Notes under the pieces: model-generated
The model's database searches: none
What the model saw: only the letters and a program-made list of their open reading frames with translations
Told to the model about the DNA's origin: nothing
In this document: one piece after another, positions 1 to 11,521 of the stretch
Layout of the letters: every line of letters starts with the position of its first letter
How positions within the stretch are numbered: position 1 is the first letter of the stretch
Translations under genes and position numbers: made by a program
Assembly (NCBI GenBank): GCA_036346255.1
Contig: CM070623.1
Location: 1,044,033-1,108,032, forward strand
DNA length: 64,000 nt
Direction: 5' to 3'
Origin: Ampelocalamus luodianensis
Lineage: Eukaryota; Streptophyta; Magnoliopsida; Poales; Poaceae

Positions 1-866
1 TCCCACCATCACCGAGGATGGTAGGCGGTCTTTGAAAGTAAGACGGTACCCATGGCCTCCTCGTAGGCCGTGCCAAAGTCGGAAGTGAAAAGAGAACCAC
101 GATCGACACCATCGCTCGTGGCACACCATGCAAACTCACAATGCGGGATATGTAGAGGTCCGCCAATTTCGACGAGGGCGGTACACACCGCGTAAAATGT
201 GCTACTTTGTCAATCGGTCAATAACCACCCGATAGCATCCTTCCCAAGAAGTGCAGGGCAAACCAGGACGAAGTCCATACCAACGGAATCCCACTTCCAC
301 TCGTATAGGCAAGGGTGGAGGAGACCTGCGGGACGCTGATGCTCGGCCTTGACGCGACAACATATGTCACATCTGGCCACGAACCTGGCAATCTCGCGCT
401 TCATGCGAGTCCACCAAAATCTTTGACGCAGATCTTGGTACATTTTAGTGGCCCCGGGATGGATGGACAAAGGCGAATCATGGGCCTCTTGAAGAATCAA
501 ATCCCGCAACTCTGGGACCTTTGGGACCACAAGCCGCTGCCCAAACCATACGACACCGTGCTCATCTTCTGTGAAACACTTGGCTATCCCATCCTTGATA
601 TTCTGCTTGATCTGGTTCACACCGACATCTGACTGCTGTGCTGCCTTGACTTGATCCACCAAGGTTGGTTGCACAACCAAGGCAGCAAGGGAACCATGTT
701 CAACCAAACCCAAGTTGAGACGCTGAAACTCTGCAAGAAGTGCAGGTTGCTGCTCTTGGATCATCAGAGTATTGCAATACACCTTTCGGCTAAGTGCATC
801 AGCAACCACATTGGCCTTGCCTGGATGATACTGAATACCCATGTCATAATCTTTGATCAATTCCAA
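1..866 (-). pseudogene. gypsy integrase region (broken, runs off window)
   Basis: An open stretch from 866 down to 210 starts at the end of RNase H (MELIKDYDMGIQYHPGKANV) and enters integrase. It carries the zinc-binding HHCC region: H in HDSPLSIHPG, a second H, then CDIC. The start of the catalytic core follows (WDSVGMDFV, with the first catalytic Asp). The frame is lost at about 210 and the remainder continues leftward in other frames. The role is insertion of element cDNA into the genome. This copy cannot be functional because it is interrupted. Confidence 0.85.
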
Positions 867-899
867 CCATCTCCTCTGCCTGAGGTTCAGATCCGCCGA

Positions 900-2045
900 G
901 TGAACAAGTATTTCAAACTCTTGTGATCGGAATACACCTCACGATTCTGATCGATAATGCCGCCAAATCTTGAGTGCATGAACCACAAAGACAAGCTCTA
1001 GATCATGGGTGGGATAGTTGAGCTCATGAGGCCTCACCGCCTAGATGCATAGGCAACCGCTTGCCTTCCTGCATAAGAACACATCCGAGACCCTGACGAG
1101 AGGCATCGCAATAAATATCGAAGCTCTTGTGGATATCAGGAAGGGTAAGGATCTGGTGAAGTCAATCGCCGTTTGAGCTCCCGAAAACTCTCATCACAAG
1201 CAGAGGACCATACAAACTTCTTGTCCTTCTTGAGCAATTCATCATCGGCTTTGCGATCTTGGAGAAGTTCTCGATAAAGCGGCGATAGTAGCCACTAAAC
1301 CAAGAAAACTCACATCGCTGGATCGACTTGGCCGGCCCCAAGATAGAACATCACCGACTTTGTTTGGGATCCACAACTATGCCTCCACTGAAAGAACATG
1401 GCCCAAGAATGCCACTTCCTTCAACCGAACTCACATTTGTTTGAACTTTGCATACAAATGATGCTCCCGCAACTTGCCCAAAACAATCTTTAGATGCTCA
1501 AAGATGCTCGCTTGATCTTGGAATAGATAAGAATGTCATCAATAAAGACCACCACAAATTTGTCCAAATACTCCATGAATACCGAATTCATAAGGTTCAT
1601 GAACAACGCCGAGCATTGGTTAAACCGAAAGACATGACGGTGTACTCGCATGCACCATAACGAGTAGTGAAGGCCGTCTTGAATATCCTCACTACGATCC
1701 GACTTGATGATAACCCGATCTCGATCAATCTTGAGAACACCGAGCTCCGACAACTGGTCAAAAGATCATCAATGCGGGCAGAGGATATTTGTTCTTCACC
1801 GTCACTTCATTGAGAGGACGGTAATCAACACACATACGCAAAGTCTTGTCCTTCTTCTTCACAAAGATCACCTGACAACCCCAAGGAGATGAATCGCGGA
1901 TGAAACCCTTTGCTTGGAGCTCACCAAGCCGCTTCTTCAATTCTTCTAGCTCATTGGGAGGCATCCGATACGGCGCCTTCAAATTGGGGCGTGCACGGCA
2001 GAACTCGATGACAAACTCGGTCTCGAACCGAGGCATCCTGAGCAA
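900..2045 (-). pseudogene. gypsy reverse transcriptase / RNase H (broken)
   Basis: Two open pieces are visible. 2045-1758 contains the RT palm entry (IFVKKKDKTLRMCVDYRPLN, then KYPLP). 1753-1490 contains the catalytic YxDD-type motif as FIDDILIYSK. They are separated by a frameshift. 900-1490 holds the connection and RNase H region in disrupted frames. The family copies element RNA into DNA. Frame breaks between pieces show it is a pseudogene. Confidence 0.85.
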
Positions 2046-2156
2046 ATCTTCAGAAAGACATCCTCAAAGTCGATACTATGGAAACATCCCGACCGCAAGG
2101 TCCGCTTCGCTTCTAATGCACAAAGATGCGACCACAAGCCGCGCGAAATCCGACCG

Positions 2157-2543
2157 CTACTTTGAAGGGTCGGTAAGATAAACAATCTTCCTGGCACAAT
2201 CGATTTGCCCCAAGTGTTGGGACAACCAATCCATGCCAAGAATCACATCCAGACTCGCTGAACTAAGCAGAATAAGATTTGCCAAAAATCCTACCCCTTT
2301 GACTTCAATAGGAACACCGCGGCATTCCATATCAGCTCTCATTTCCGAACCCGGAGAGCGAATGAGTAAAGGAATCCCCAAAGGAACACAGTGAAGACCA
2401 CTAGCAGCAGCAAATGATCTTGAAATAAAAGAATGCGATGCTCCAGAATCAAATAATACTGCAGCAGGGCGAGAATTGACAAGAAGTGTACCCATCACGA
2501 CATCTGGCGCCTCCTGAGCCTCCTCAGCTGAAAGGTGGTTCAC
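2157..2543 (-). pseudogene. gypsy aspartic protease
   Basis: A 128-residue open stretch contains the active-site triad context LFDSGASHSFIS (Asp-Ser-Gly) and a downstream ILGMDWL block, as in retroviral-type proteases of plant gypsy elements. It lies between gag and RT as expected. It is intact in itself but is out of frame with its neighbours. Confidence 0.85.
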
Positions 2544-2574
2544 TCGGCGCGCCGCACTCGGTCTTCAATAATCT

Positions 2575-3407
2575 TCAGTCGCGGTGACCACTCCCTGCGC
2601 GCCCTCCATTAGGACGAGGGGCTACTCGCAACACTCGAGGCGTGCATTCGCATAATGGCCCTTGTTGTGGCGTGAAAACAAGTAACCTCGGCGCCGGATT
2701 GCGGAGGCCGCTCTGTGGCTTGGATCGCAGCGCACGTGACTGAAACACGGCCTGCGGTGGACGAGGAGCTGGTGCAGATGGTCTCGGCGCCGGTGGACCA
2801 AAAGAACGGGCCACTGGTGCTGGCCCAGCCCGAGGACGAATGAGGCTGGTGTGAGTAGACTGATGCGCCTCCCATTTGCGCTATGGACTCGCCAGCGCCT
2901 TTGCCTTATGCTCAAAGGCAACAATGGCCTTATCTACAAGGCACGAAAGTCGAGAAGTCCACAATGATAGCTTGTCCTGCAGCTCCTCAGACAAGCCATC
3001 CATAAACTTCTCCTGCTTAGCCTCATCTGAGGCCACCTCTCCCGGAGCATAACGAGCCAAATGATTGAACTCGTACAAGTACTCCGTCACAGATTTGCGC
3101 CCTTGCTTGAGCGCGAGGAACTCCTTCTTCTTCAGCTTCATCGGTAGCCGGGGATGTGGGCCCGACAAAAGTCGATCCAACTCCTCCCACGCGACCACAT
3201 GGCCCGCGGGTCGCATGGCGAGATAGTTCTCCCACCATGAGAGTCTGCGCCTCTCAGCCGGTGGGACGCGAAGAGTGCCTTGTCTCGTGCTCGGCATCGA
3301 GCTATGTTGAGCTTTCGCTCAACCATGCGCAGCCAATCGTCCGCATCGAGAGGTCCTCGAGCGGAGAAAGTCGGCGGTCGTGTACGGAGGAACTCGCAAG
3401 TCCCCAT
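2575..3407 (-). pseudogene. gypsy gag (capsid plus zinc knuckle), frameshifted
   Basis: The piece 3297-2881 has the retrotransposon gag core: YLYEFNHLARYAPGEV, followed by FMDGLSEELQDKL. The piece 3407-3138 in another frame supplies the upstream part (DDWLRMVERKLN). A degenerate CCHC knuckle (GHYANA context) is seen near 2640 in a third frame, after a proline-rich linker. At least two frameshifts separate the parts. Confidence 0.8.
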
Positions 3408-3956
3408 GAGTCCGTGGCCGCCACCACCGGCAGAGTGGAGGTATTCCTAGCAATAACCTCTAAGATGCGCTGTCGGTCCATGCGGTTTCGCTCGATCGAG
3501 CGAGAACCTCACCATGGTCTGAGGAGGAAGCTCTCATCATGACCACTGGCTGACGCCACGCTGCTCTCCGGCCATCCTGCTTTACTAAGACAAGTTAGCA
3601 ACAAATTTAAGAGCCGAAAGCCCAAAATTCACGAAAGCAAATTAAACAAACACAAGGCAAGATAAAGTTCGACCAAAGAAAATCGGACACATAACTACTC
3701 CTAACACCTTACCCTATTATTCCCACGATCTTCCATAGTTCTCCCAAAACTAATCCCACCAGATAAGTAACTACCTTTTGAAAAAGGGAAGAGAAATCAA
3801 GGTCTCAAAACTCAAATTTGAGTAAGGTGAGAGTAGAAAGCTAAGATAGGTAAGGAATAAAATCGAGAATCGCTAGGTTTTCATAAACCTTTATAATTTG
3901 AAAATAAGACTTTCAAAATATCCTAAGGACGAATATGCTTGTTACTACGGTCGAAT

Positions 3957-3970
3957 GGCTCGATACCAAC
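3957..3970 (-). other. Primer binding site of the gypsy element
   Basis: Directly left of the LTR edge the minus strand reads TTGGTATCGAGCC, close to the usual plant PBS matching the 3' end of initiator tRNA-Met (TGGTATCAGAGC). Its position next to 3973 fixes the right-hand LTR as the 5' LTR and sets the element's orientation. End coordinates are approximate. Confidence 0.7.
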
Positions 3971-3972
3971 TT

Positions 3973-6900
3973 TGTGAGGACCCAGGTTTATTTGGTTTGT
4001 AATGCTTAACCAACCACCGGTCCTAGCATCACAAATCAAATAAAGCGATCTCGAGATATGTATACTTCCCGAAAGCAAGATACACACCCTGGTACAAAAT
4101 TAGACATCAACTCCATTCCACACATAGAGTCCAAACACAACACTACCAAACGAAAGATAAACAAATAGTATAGTTATTATGCATAAAGGCCGATGTGCCA
4201 AGATACACAAATAACAACAGAAAGACAATGAAGCAAAGTGCCATAAGATGGCTATAAACAAAGCCAATCGTGCCTTCAACCCACAAGGCATCCGACCGGA
4301 CCGCCAAGCCTAGTCGCCACCCACGGCGACAAAGACTCCACGTGATGAGGCCCCGAGGCTCACCTTCTTCCTCTGCAACAAAAACATTAAGCAAAGCACC
4401 GAGTACAAAGATTGTCTTTGTACCCGCAAGACCGACGTGTGAACTAGCGGACTGCTAATATGCTACATGCAAAGCTTGTTTAGTGGGGGTCATATGTTTC
4501 ATTTGCATAAAGCCAATTTTCATTTGCAATAATGTAGTGCAGTTTAAAGGCAAGTTTGCAATTCATTTTAATGTTGAAATACAAGAAAGGATAATAATAG
4601 CAAAAGAGTAAAGATAAACAACCTAGAAGTGACTATCCCAATAGTCACCACAACAATAGCACGAATCCCGCATTCGCACCACCCAACAAGTTTTAATTTA
4701 AATGTTGTAGTCTAACTCTCGATAAGCTTACCCAAGCGTGTCCATCACCTAGACGAGGCTATTCGAATAGTTTTAAACCTGCAGGTGTACCACTCACCAC
4801 ACCTCGATCGCCTTTAAGCCAAGCACACTTCGAAGGTATGCCGCACAGACTAAGTCCTACGAGACTGTTTCCAATATTGTGTATCAACCCGAGCCGCTCG
4901 TATGGATAGAAACCCATACGCTTACATGGTAAAGCCAAAAGACAACTACCCACTCAGATAAAGCTTTTGGACAACTACCATGCTCCCACCTCCATCCCTC
5001 CCGCGACCTCCTGCGACCGGGACCAATACACGCCAAAGTACTAGGTCAAGAGAGGTCCCATACCTCTAGTGTGGTTAGCACGCTTGGTTGCCTGGATAAT
5101 GTAAACTCACAAGATGTTCGGTCCTTAATTGACCTGGCACCTTTCGATCACACCCAATGATCACACCAATCTTACCATTGTGCCCGTCTAAATCATTTTT
5201 GTTTTTGGTTTTAGTTTTGCAAGTAAGCATAGCAAAATGTCAAACATAAAGTTGTAGTAAATTTTGTGTGATCAAGGTTACCGACTAAAGTCGATAACCA
5301 CCCAATTCTACCGATAGCTAAGCATGTCTAAGCAAGTTGAAATCAGATCTACTAAGTGACAAGAGATCATCCAAATGACCTCTAATCACAAAGAAATAAC
5401 CTAGGCTCGGTAGTAGAGATCAATATTTTGGCTACAGGATATGCGACTACGGATTTAACTAATCAATTTAACACAAATTAAGCGATGCATACATACAATT
5501 GAAACAAAATATTAGACTTTAAAGTACTGGGATAAACATGATCAAATCGCTTGCACGGTCGCTGTTGCTCAATTTGTTATGAGGGTCGTTCTCGTGGTTG
5601 CCGCAAATATCGAAGCCTAACGATCGAACATAACAAAGAAATAAGAACGAATAACACCGACAAAACTCAAACATGCAACAACAAGCAAACATACTAAAAC
5701 TCATACAAAGAGCTTAAGCATGATGTAACAAAATTTCAAAGAACAGAGAATAATTCATTTTAAGTTATTAAGAATTTTCTATGAACTTTCTAAGTTATAA
5801 ACACATCAAAGCACTAGTTAAATACTTAACAAATTTTTATGAACATAACTAGTATCTGAAACCTATCCTAATAATTAGTACACTAAAAATGAAAATTTAC
5901 TGAATTGGATTCACCGGATTTGGACAATTATTGAAAAAGATATGAATTTTCTAATTTTGGAAAATGCATAAAACATCATTTAATCATTTAACAGATTTTC
6001 GATACAGAGACAAGGTTGAAACTAATTTTAATAAATAGAACATTAAAAATGAAAATTAACAGCACTGGTTTCATGCAATTTGGATAAAAATTGATTTACT
6101 TATGCATTTTCTAAGTTTAAATGAATTAACAGTGCAACAGAAAACATATTACAGAAATACTAAAGCATTAAATCCTTTTTCTACCGCTACAAAGAAGCCC
6201 CACCATCGACAAGGGGCCGAACACGACGGCAGACAACAAGCACGCCTAAAGTGACGTTGAAGGCGTGTTCAAAGAATACGCCTCTACCACTAAGGTGCAA
6301 ACCCAAAACACTCACAGAGAAATACGCTTCCCATCGAGAAAACGATAACCGTAACTACACAAACCTAATCGACAACATGGACCCACATGGCGTTGACTCG
6401 AGAACAAATAACGGGCCGGATTAAAGGATTTCTAAATGCGATTAACCCAAGAGGGCCCACAAATCGGTGACTCAAAGAAGACATGATTAGAGTTAAACTA
6501 ATCTTCACCGCGGTTCACCGGCGAAAGACGGCACGGTGGCGCGGCGCAAGAATCGATCTTGCAAACCGTGAGGTTTCGGGCGAAAGAGTGGTACCTTACG
6601 TTCGCAGGACCTAGCGAGCTCGGCGGCGGTGACGCGGACCACGAAGATGCCACGCGAGTCGGCGGCGAACTGAGGCGGAGAAGAAGGTGCGGTGCGCGCG
6701 AGATGACGCCACGACGGCGAAGCTTCGAGAAGGTGCGCCACGAGATCGCGGAGACACCAGAACGATAAGCCCACGATCTTGATGATGGAGGAAGACGGTG
6801 GCGCCGGAATTGACACGCGGCGCTACTGAGTTTGAGAAGAAAGCGACGCACGCCTCTGTGATGCACCAAAGAGCGAAACAAGGTCACTAGTTAGACTCAA

Positions 6901-8081
6901 GACGTTGATGCGATCCTAAGGGACCAAGTGACGGCCGAAACTCACCAGAGCGCCAATAAGCTTGCGAGCCGAGATCACCGGAGGCGAGACGACGGCGGCT
7001 CGGATGATTCACTCGTGCTACAAGCTCGGAACGCAAAATGGATGCGGCGAGGAGAGTGGATCACGCCAGTGCGATCGCGCTCGAGGCGGCGCTAACACTG
7101 CGCCAGGCATTGCTCGGGTTCTTCTCCACGGAAAGGAAATTTGGGCGGAGAAAACACGAGAATGGATGCGAAGGGTAGTGGATGGGCTCGGTGGGTAGAT
7201 GAGATCCCGGCGATGCTTCACGGTGACACGAGGACAAAAGGTGGCGGCGACGAGGGCGTGGCAAGCATGCGCGCCGGCCGTGAGCTCCGGTGAGGCGCGA
7301 GAAGACGAGGTCGATCTTGACAGTGGGACCCACATGTCGGCGACAGAGCAAAGCGGTGCGAACCGAGGTTTGACTTGATCGAGATCGCACCGACCGCTGG
7401 ATCCGAAATGGACTACCGAGATTGGTGTATGCATTCGGACAGTCGGTTGCGCGACGCGACGTGGATCGCTCGATTTGTATCGGACGGTCGCGATCAATTG
7501 GACTCGGCGGTGCGATTAGTTGACGCGACCAACCAAGTGTGCGAGTCGGACTCGAGCTGAGTTGGGTTCGGGCGAGAACAAGCATCTGCTAGAATTTGAT
7601 TTAAAAGACAGAGAAGGTTTGGGGAATTTTTAGAGGTAGCTCCTGAGCTCCAAAAATTTCTGAAATTTTTATGGTAGCTACTAGGGACAGAGGACAACCT
7701 TGTATAATTTTTCCAGAACTTTTATGCACTGCATTGTTCTAGAGAAAATTCGCAAGCTGCTGTATAGGAGTTTGACCAGACTTCAAACAGAGTTGACTTG
7801 GCCATTTGAAATAGCAAATAAAATCTAAAAATTGTGAAATAATTCAGGAGGTAGATAGGATGATCAAGATGATAGGAAAAATAATTTCAGAGGATGATCA
7901 CAAGTTGAAGGCTAAGAATTTGCTGACAACAATCTCCATTCACAAGAATTTAATTCTAGAAAATGGAAATTGCTAGGGAAAAATGTAGGAACTTTCAAAT
8001 GATTTGAAGAGACAACAAAAGTTTTTATTTCTCCTCAAAATTTTACATTTGAAATACAAACCCTAAGTTAGGGCTGTCACA
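3973..8081 (-). repeat. Long gypsy 5' LTR (LTR A, about 4.1 kb)
   Basis: On the plus strand it begins TGTGAGGACCC at 3973, next to the PBS, and ends GGCTGTCACA at 8081. On the minus strand this gives canonical TG...CA ends. The first 2.5 kb is AT-rich, 6500-7570 is GC-rich with spurious ORFs on both strands, and the last 500 bp is AT-rich. This three-part composition recurs in the LTRs at 11522 and 46852. The right end is set by terminal dinucleotides only. Confidence 0.75.
4759..4770. promoter_or_regulatory. Conserved 12-bp palindrome in LTR A
   Basis: CTATTCGAATAG is a perfect palindrome about 786 bp into LTR A. Identical copies lie at 12347-12358 (LTR B) and 47544-47555 (LTR C), each followed by a CTGCAG-GTTGTA-like block. 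The function is unknown. Conservation among otherwise diverged LTRs suggests a protein-binding or transcript feature. Confidence 0.5.
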
Positions 8082-10126
8082 TGCCTACCCTGGGAAGACT
8101 TTCTTCAACCTCCGACTCGCCAAGACGCCAACTCGTCGCACCTTTCTTCAACCTTCGACAGTCGACTCGCAGTCACCGGTGCTCAATGGGTACTAGGTCT
8201 AGGGCTCGGTGGTGGGGGAAGGGGTGCTTGAGCACCCACTAGCACCCACGTGGACTCGCCCCTACTCTCCCCCCACTGATGCCGCTTCCCGCTCTCCAAC
8301 AATTGTGACTTTCTTCGAGTTCGCCGCTATCGACCTCAGTCATATCTGGCCCACCCATGTCTAGATCTGGTCAGGCCCTAGTTGAGGGCGTCGGGGAGGA
8401 GACAGGAGGAGGCACCTCCTCTGTGGGCATGGACTGCTGGTAGGCAGCGGCGGCCACCATCACAAAAGGCGTGTCCTGGTCGAGGGTGTCGGGGAGGACG
8501 GAGGAGGAGGCACCTCCTTTGTGGGCATGGACTGCCATAGATGAATGGTAGGCAGCGGCAAGGGTGGTGTCCGCGTGGCGAATCGGCACATCATCTCTGG
8601 TGGATGGGCTGGTAGCGAGTGGGCATTGAGTGTTGTCAGATACCTGATTAAGAAATCATCTCGATATCCAGTTCTTGTCCGGAATTTGCCTACTCTGTAT
8701 CCTATCCTGAATTCGGATTCAACTATCCGGTTCCCGTCTTGGATCCGGTCAGATAGTGAAATGTCTTCTAAAATCCGGTCCCGCCTGGCTCCGGCTCTGG
8801 CGGGAAATATCCATCCCATTTTCACCCCTAGTCCTAGCAAAGAAAATGATCTATTTAGCTCTCGAAGATATTGCATATTGCAAATAGGTCCTTTCCCATG
8901 TTTTCTTCCTATTAGACCGTCCACTGCTTCCATTTCGTCATGGAAAGATCCTACTTATCCATTGTGTTGCGTAATTCTGTACGTACGAAGTGGCGCCAGA
9001 CATTACAAATCAGAAGGCAAGAAATAGTGTTGAGCATTCATTAAAGGGTGTAATCATGTAAGTGTGTATGAGCTAGAAACATGAGGGGAAACTTGCTAAC
9101 GTTGAATGGAAATTGAAAAGAAATGTAGCCCCTGTTTCTTAGGAAATGGTAGGATCTATGGCGCAAGAAGAAGGGGTGACCTGTATCATCTCGACTTGGT
9201 TCTGCTTCCCCTCTTTTTTTAGAATACCGAGTCGGGTTATTCTGCTACCAGTATGGAATAGAACATGTTGAACAAGCTATATATTCTTCATGAAAACATG
9301 CTCAATTTAGATCGGAAAAATTGTAAAGATTTTATGAAACCATGTGCTATGGCTCGAATCCTCGATAGGACCGGTTGACAACAGAATCCAATTTTCCCCA
9401 TTATTTGACTATCCACGCTCTTCCTGGTTTTGGAACTTTACATTAAATTTATAATTTTGTTCTCCTATATAATTTTTTTTGGAACATAGACATCCCTTAC
9501 CATTATATGGTCCTAGCAAACTTGTGTGTAGTCCATCAACCTGTGTTTTGCTGTCTCCCTACAAAACATATAGGGGCTCGTTTGGAATGCAGCTCAAATT
9601 AGGGAACTGGAACATAACGGGTCGTCTAACACTAGCTACCAAGTTTTACTCTTGTCCCAGTAGTCTCACAAAATCGATCCTTTCCATCGATCGCTCCCCA
9701 TCGGCTCCTCGATCCTCATCCTCTCAGTTTTCGCAGTTGCATGTGAGGCTGCAGTAGATCGACTCCATCGTTGTCGACCCCGTCCTCTTCGTCACTACTG
9801 TTGAGTGATCAGGCCAGCCACATGCATCTCTCGATCCCACCGGGGCCATGCCATTTGGTCACAATGCAAGGATGCATGGCAACGCAGGCCAGGTGCGGCT
9901 AGCTAGCAGCCTCTTCGTCACTTTGTTGAGTGATAGTGATCGCGCCATTTGGTCACGAGCGACACAATGAAAGGATGCATGGCAACGCAGGCCAGGTGCG
10001 ACTAGCTAGCAGCAGCAGACGTTGCAGGTCGCGCATGACGATATACATTAATCCCATGATCACACGAGCATTCAGCTAGTATATATACATATTAGAGTTG
10101 CATAACAAGTACAATTACGTTTTCAA
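8082..10126. other. Intergenic repeat-rich DNA without a recognisable gene
   Basis: I see no convincing gene. Contents: an imperfect two-copy repeat at 8381-8450 and 8480-8558 (GTCGGGGAGGA to GGTAGGCAGCGG), and a segment rich in CCGGT-type motifs (8640-8840) ending in a sequence like hAT termini (CATTTTCACCCCT). There is AT-rich DNA to 9480, then another two-copy repeat at 9783-10012. Open stretches here lack family signatures. Confidence 0.6.
9783..10012. repeat. Imperfect tandem duplication, about 110-125 bp units
   Basis: Copy 1 (about 9783-9907) and copy 2 (about 9908-10012) both run from CTCTTCGTCACT through TTGAGTGAT and GCCATTTGGTCAC to GGATGCATGGCAACGCAGG and GCTAGCAG. They differ by small indels and substitutions. 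Confidence 0.75.
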
Positions 10127-11308
10127 AGAAGAAGTTTGACCCTTTGAAGTACGGTAGTGCGGCCACTTAACCTCTTTACCTAAAAAACAGGCTATTTAAT
10201 CCGTCTAAATAACCCTCCGAGTTAGTTTCGGAGGCGGTTTTGTCACCGTGGGCAGATGACATCTGTGACATGAAATTAAAAAACCACATTGCAAATATGG
10301 CCCATATGTCATGGAGTGAATATCCTTCCCCTTCCTCCTCTATTGTTGTTCGTCCCTCTCTCTCTCCAACTACACGCTCACTGGACGTGCTAGGGTCCAC
10401 GACCACCACCGTGCCGTCGGCCAGCCGCCCTCGATACAGCATTCCCGAACCCGCGGGTTGAAGGGTCGAAGCCATCCGTCCCACCATTATCGAGGATGCC
10501 AAGAACGCTCCTGCCTCGAGAGGCAGTGGTGCCGACGCTTCTGCCTCAAAAGAAAAAGGACAAGGCGAAGAGCACAACAGGGGAGACCGCTTTCTTCCTC
10601 AGTCCACTTCTCCCTTTCCCCTCGCCGCAGAACACCGCTTTCTTACTCGGAGTCGGCGGAGCACCACAATACGACCACTCTCCCGGTGGGAATCCGGCCA
10701 CTCTAGCCGCGTCATATTGTGTTCCCGACATCCAGCAACTCATCCATGCTGTTTATTTCTTCATCCCTCCTGCAACCGAGCCAAAACGTGCCTTCCTCTT
10801 CGTCGTCGGTTGAGGTCGTCACCACGCCATCGCTGCCACTCCAGTGATCTCTGCCTCATTTCGCTACCGCTAGAGCATCGCAACACCAGTTCTACCTCCC
10901 CATGAACTCAGTTCGAGCTGCCGTGCATCTGAGCGCCCCCCACGACAATCGCCTTCCTTTTGTGCCGCTCGCTCTCCTCAAGCCGCCGTCACCCCCGACA
11001 TCAAGTCCGATGAGCTCGTTGACCTCCCCTCAACCCGTTTTATCCACTCCCAGGGCGTCATCTTGTTTGCTTTTTCGCTGGTGTGAGAACCGCCCGCTGC
11101 TCTGATTTCTTCCTCTGGTTCGAACAGAGGTAGAAGAAGACGTGTCTCTTTGTTTCTCTCTCTTTGTGTTACTTGCTTAGGGTCGCAAAACCATCTTGGG
11201 TTGCTCAGACGATTTTGCGTAGTTTAGAGGGTTAAATAACTAATTTTTTAGGTTAAAAAGTTAAGTGACCGCACCACCATACTTCAGAGGGTCATATGGA
11301 TTTCTTCT
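10127..11308. mobile_element. Non-autonomous TIR DNA transposon, probably Mutator-like (possible Pack-MULE)
   Basis: Left end (AGAAGAAG, GACCCTTTGAAGTACGGTAG, then the CACTTAACC region) and right end reverse-complemented (AGAAGAAATC, GACCCTCTGAAGTATGGTGG, then CACTTAAC) match over about 80 bp. The element is flanked by CGTTTTCAA (10118-10126) and AATTTTCAA (11309-11317), a 9-bp duplication with 7 of 9 matching. Long TIRs plus a 9-bp duplication are typical of Mutator-like elements. The interior is GC-rich and encodes no transposase. On the minus strand it reads GSGMLYRGRLADGTVVVVD (10395-10451), which resembles a receptor-kinase P-loop. A captured gene fragment is possible but unproven. Confidence 0.7.
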
Positions 11309-11521
11309 AATTTTCAATTATAGTCATTAGAGTTGTATATCAAAGACATTTTATCGTAATATCTAGCCGCGTAATTGTGTGGGAAATTTCGATAGTTCCT
11401 GCTAGCAATCAATTTATTAACTTTTTGCCATATGAGATTTTGTACCAGTAGTTAAATTGATTACTTTTGTAGCTTTAATACCAGTTGATTCAATCGGTAA
11501 TTCTAGTCTCTTGCAGGTAGG

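Larger units (their letters stand above)
1..8081 (-). mobile_element. Ty3/gypsy LTR retrotransposon, partial, degenerate
   Basis: Read on the minus strand, the order is long LTR (3973-8081), primer binding site, untranslated leader, gag, protease, reverse transcriptase/RNase H, integrase. That order (integrase last) defines Ty3/gypsy. The 3' end of integrase and the second LTR lie left of the window, so the target duplication cannot be checked. The coding region has several frameshifts and stops, so the copy is dead. The LTR is unusually long (about 4.1 kb) and has a GC-rich middle. Confidence 0.9.

Noticed and set aside
6498..7585. Several 60-170 codon ORFs on both strands
   Set aside because: They lie in the GC-rich core of LTR A, overlap each other in many frames and show no family motif.
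9150..9420. Stretch that reminded me of organelle DNA
   Set aside because: I could not match it to any specific plastid or mitochondrial gene, so I do not call it a transfer.
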